DNA from: Cordylochernes scorpioides
Taxonomy: Eukaryota; Arthropoda; Arachnida; Pseudoscorpiones; Chernetidae
Assembly (NCBI GenBank): GCA_030710605.1
Contig: CP092880.1
Span: 6,063,166 to 6,127,165, forward strand
Direction: 5' to 3'
DNA length: 64,000 nt
Shown in pieces: positions 62,381 through 64,000 of this stretch. Below the pieces are notes generated by a model that was given only the letters and a program-made list of their open reading frames with translations, did no database searches and was not told the DNA's origin. Every line of letters starts with the position of its first letter. Position 1 is the stretch's first letter. A program made the translations under genes and the position numbers.

Positions 62381-62843
62381 GTTTTGTCCATGAGTGTATA
62401 TTGGTTATCTCGTGTGTCTTCAATAAAGGTCACTGTAATATCTTTCAGAGTTATTGTCTGAATCCCGATATACATGCTAAGAGGAACAACTTCCTTAAGT
62501 TTTGTCCATGAGTGTATATTGGTTATCTCGTGTGTCACTGTAATATTTTTCAGAGTTATTATCTGAATCCCGATATACATGCTAAAAGGTACAACTTCCT
62601 TAAGTTTTGTCCATGAGTGTATATTGGTTATCTCGTGTGTCACTGTAATATTTTTCAGAGTTATTATCTGAATCCCGATATACATGCTAAAAGGTACAAC
62701 TTCCTTAAGTTTTGTCCATGAGTGTATATTGGTTATCCCGCATGTCTTCAATAAAGGTCACTGTAATATCTTTCAGAGTTATTGTCTGAATCCAGATATA
62801 CATGCTAAGAGGTACAACTTACTTAAGTTTTGTCCATGAGTGT
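62381..62843 (-). mobile_element. Tc1-like MITE array, four units, reversed
   Basis: Four units ending ttaagttttgtccatgagtg. Two central units share the same 18-bp deletion (tgtgtcactgtaat), so they arose by duplication of a deleted unit. Confidence 0.82.
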
Positions 62844-63235
62844 ATAATTATCATCTGACATTTGCATAAAGGTTGAAAAAACTGAATTTGCAATTGGTTT
62901 GTTTTCCATGAAATGTTTTACATCTGTGAGCATATTTTTGAATTAAAAAAAAAATACTTTACGGGTTAGAAATACACATCCCAAGTTGAATAAGGATTTT
63001 AAATTAAGGTTTTTTACAACAAAGAAAAAAAGGAGAAAGCCAAGAAAGTTAGAGAAAATGAAATGCGAGAAATTTCCAGTCTGGGCACATTTTCCATTTC
63101 TGGTGTAAATCCCATTAAATCTCCTGGACTAGTAGCTTGCCTTCTCTTCCTTCAGCCAAGTTGACTCCATCCCATATACCCAGATGTTTAATTAAAAATG
63201 CATATTATGATGCATCCGCGCGCCATCTGTTATAA
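62844..63235. other. AT-rich spacer, no gene seen
   Basis: Nothing supported. Confidence 0.35.
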
Positions 63236-63495
63236 ATATTTGAAACTATTATAGACGCGTATGATTCTTTTGAAAATTAAACAATTCCAAGAATCCAGCT
63301 CAAGCTCACTATAAAAGGAAGTTTCAAAAAATGCAATATAACTGCGGTATGGTAGATTAAACTGGCGAAACCGCTGGGAGGGTTCACCACTGATGAGCCA
63401 GGCCCTCCCTTTAATTTTTCCATTGCAGTAAGGTCAGTAGAAATTGTTTAATTTTTAAAAGAATCATACGCGTCTTTAATAGTTTCAAATATTCA
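63236..63495 (+). mobile_element. MITE containing the permuted hammerhead-like motif
   Basis: Inverted ends aaactattatagacgcgtat / cgcgtctttaatagttt (arms of about 55 bp) enclose the conserved core. Shows that the motif-bearing repeat is, at least here, a bounded element. 41300-41470 is its hairpin derivative. Confidence 0.65.
63362..63401 (+). ncRNA. Type-II-order hammerhead-like motif, best-conserved stem II
   Basis: CUGGC, GAAA, CC-GCU-GG, GA, GGGUUCACC, A, CUGAUGA, GCCAG. Both core strands are canonical and stem II pairs 5/5 as CUGGC/GCCAG. The position expected to be U16.1 is G, which weakens the case for activity. Confidence 0.4.
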
Positions 63496-63534
63496 TGAAA
63501 ATACATATATTGGATCAAAAATAATTAATTTAAG

Positions 63535-63860
63535 TGTCCCTGGACACTTTATTTTTCCATTTATCATTACTCTTCACAATTCATCCTTTCATACCTCATC
63601 CCTAATGTATATGTTTATTCAATGCTCATTTTCTTAATCGTTTATTTTCTTTTTGATAATTCTGTTACCTACTCTACTACAATTATTGTAAATAGTTTCA
63701 CGCGCAATTATCCAGATCGGATATAGCGTGTCTTATTTTAAACTGGTAATAAATAAATAAAGGTTAGAAATAATCGTTATTTCTCCTTAAAATAAATTTT
63801 GATTTTTCGTTCAAAAGAAACACATGTGGGATAATTTTCAAATGTCGTTTTACAATTAAT
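63535..63860. repeat. Damaged copy of the ttgtaaaacg MITE
   Basis: Shares ggacactttatttttccatt and ggttagaaataatcgttatt with 57700-57850. The right end is degraded (tgtcgttttacaatt). Confidence 0.5.
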
Positions 63861-63864
63861 TTAT

Positions 63865-63912
63865 GCACCGATAGCACAGTTGGCTGAAAGCCAACCTTTT
63901 TCAAGGTATAAC
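63865..63912 (-). repeat. Hammerhead-like foldback arm (copy 4), partial
   Basis: agttggctgaaagccaacct..caaggt matches the arm of 13321-13528. The second arm is not seen before the window ends. Confidence 0.5.
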
Positions 63913-64000
63913 AACGTATTTATATCAACAACAAACTAAGCATAGGATTAAGTGTTAAAATGTATTTTTGCCTATATTCAATGGGGAGGGAATCAATAAA

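Overview
The window is eukaryotic nuclear DNA, most likely from an arthropod. The evidence is a UBR1/UBR2-type ubiquitin ligase, a PDCD5 exon, a DD34D mariner, and a long CCTAA-rich satellite that resembles the arthropod TTAGG telomere motif. I cannot name the species. Recognisable genes are few. They are GC-rich islands in an AT-rich background that is mostly repeats, many of them nested.

Genes. The main gene is an uninterrupted 1757-codon UBR1/UBR2-type N-recognin (19111-24384, +) with an AATAAA 14 bases after its stop. A second gene piece is the C-terminal exon of PDCD5 (38311-38694, -), also closely followed by AATAAA. A GC-rich NRF1/YY1-type promoter with a possible first coding exon lies at 16440-16626. 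A tRNA-Gly(GCC)-like relict with a broken acceptor stem is at 31751-31821.

Mobile DNA. There is a nearly intact Penelope-like element with RT and GIY-YIG domains (52106-53884, -). A 1287-bp mariner with a decayed transposase (48144-49430) is nested in an older repeat, and a 273-bp mariner deletion derivative is at 5461-5733. A decayed Tc1-like element (28768-29824), LINE 3' fragments (5745-6055, 26004-26279), two tRNA-derived SINE families, hAT MITEs, two pogo/Tigger-like MITE families, a Tc1-like MITE family, and a solo LTR (35462-35975) carrying two heat-shock-element arrays are also present.

Tandem DNA. Arrays have periods of 32 (two unrelated), 48, 76, 112, 117, 118 (two unrelated), 140, about 173 and about 179 bp. 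In two unrelated MITE families the array unit is the terminal inverted repeat plus subterminal DNA, repeated from one to about thirteen times inside one element.

The most striking theme is self-cleaving RNA. Hammerhead-ribozyme sequences occur again and again. Three have a complete canonical core and all three stems (647-686, 33055-33098, 54095-54137). A fourth is nearly complete (61603-61646), and at least ten more are decayed or variant copies. Several sit inside foldback elements or tandem monomers, the layout of retrozymes and Penelope-like elements. A separate dispersed repeat carries the hammerhead parts in permuted, type-II order, with a compensatory change in stem II between copies; this is a hypothesis, not a settled call.
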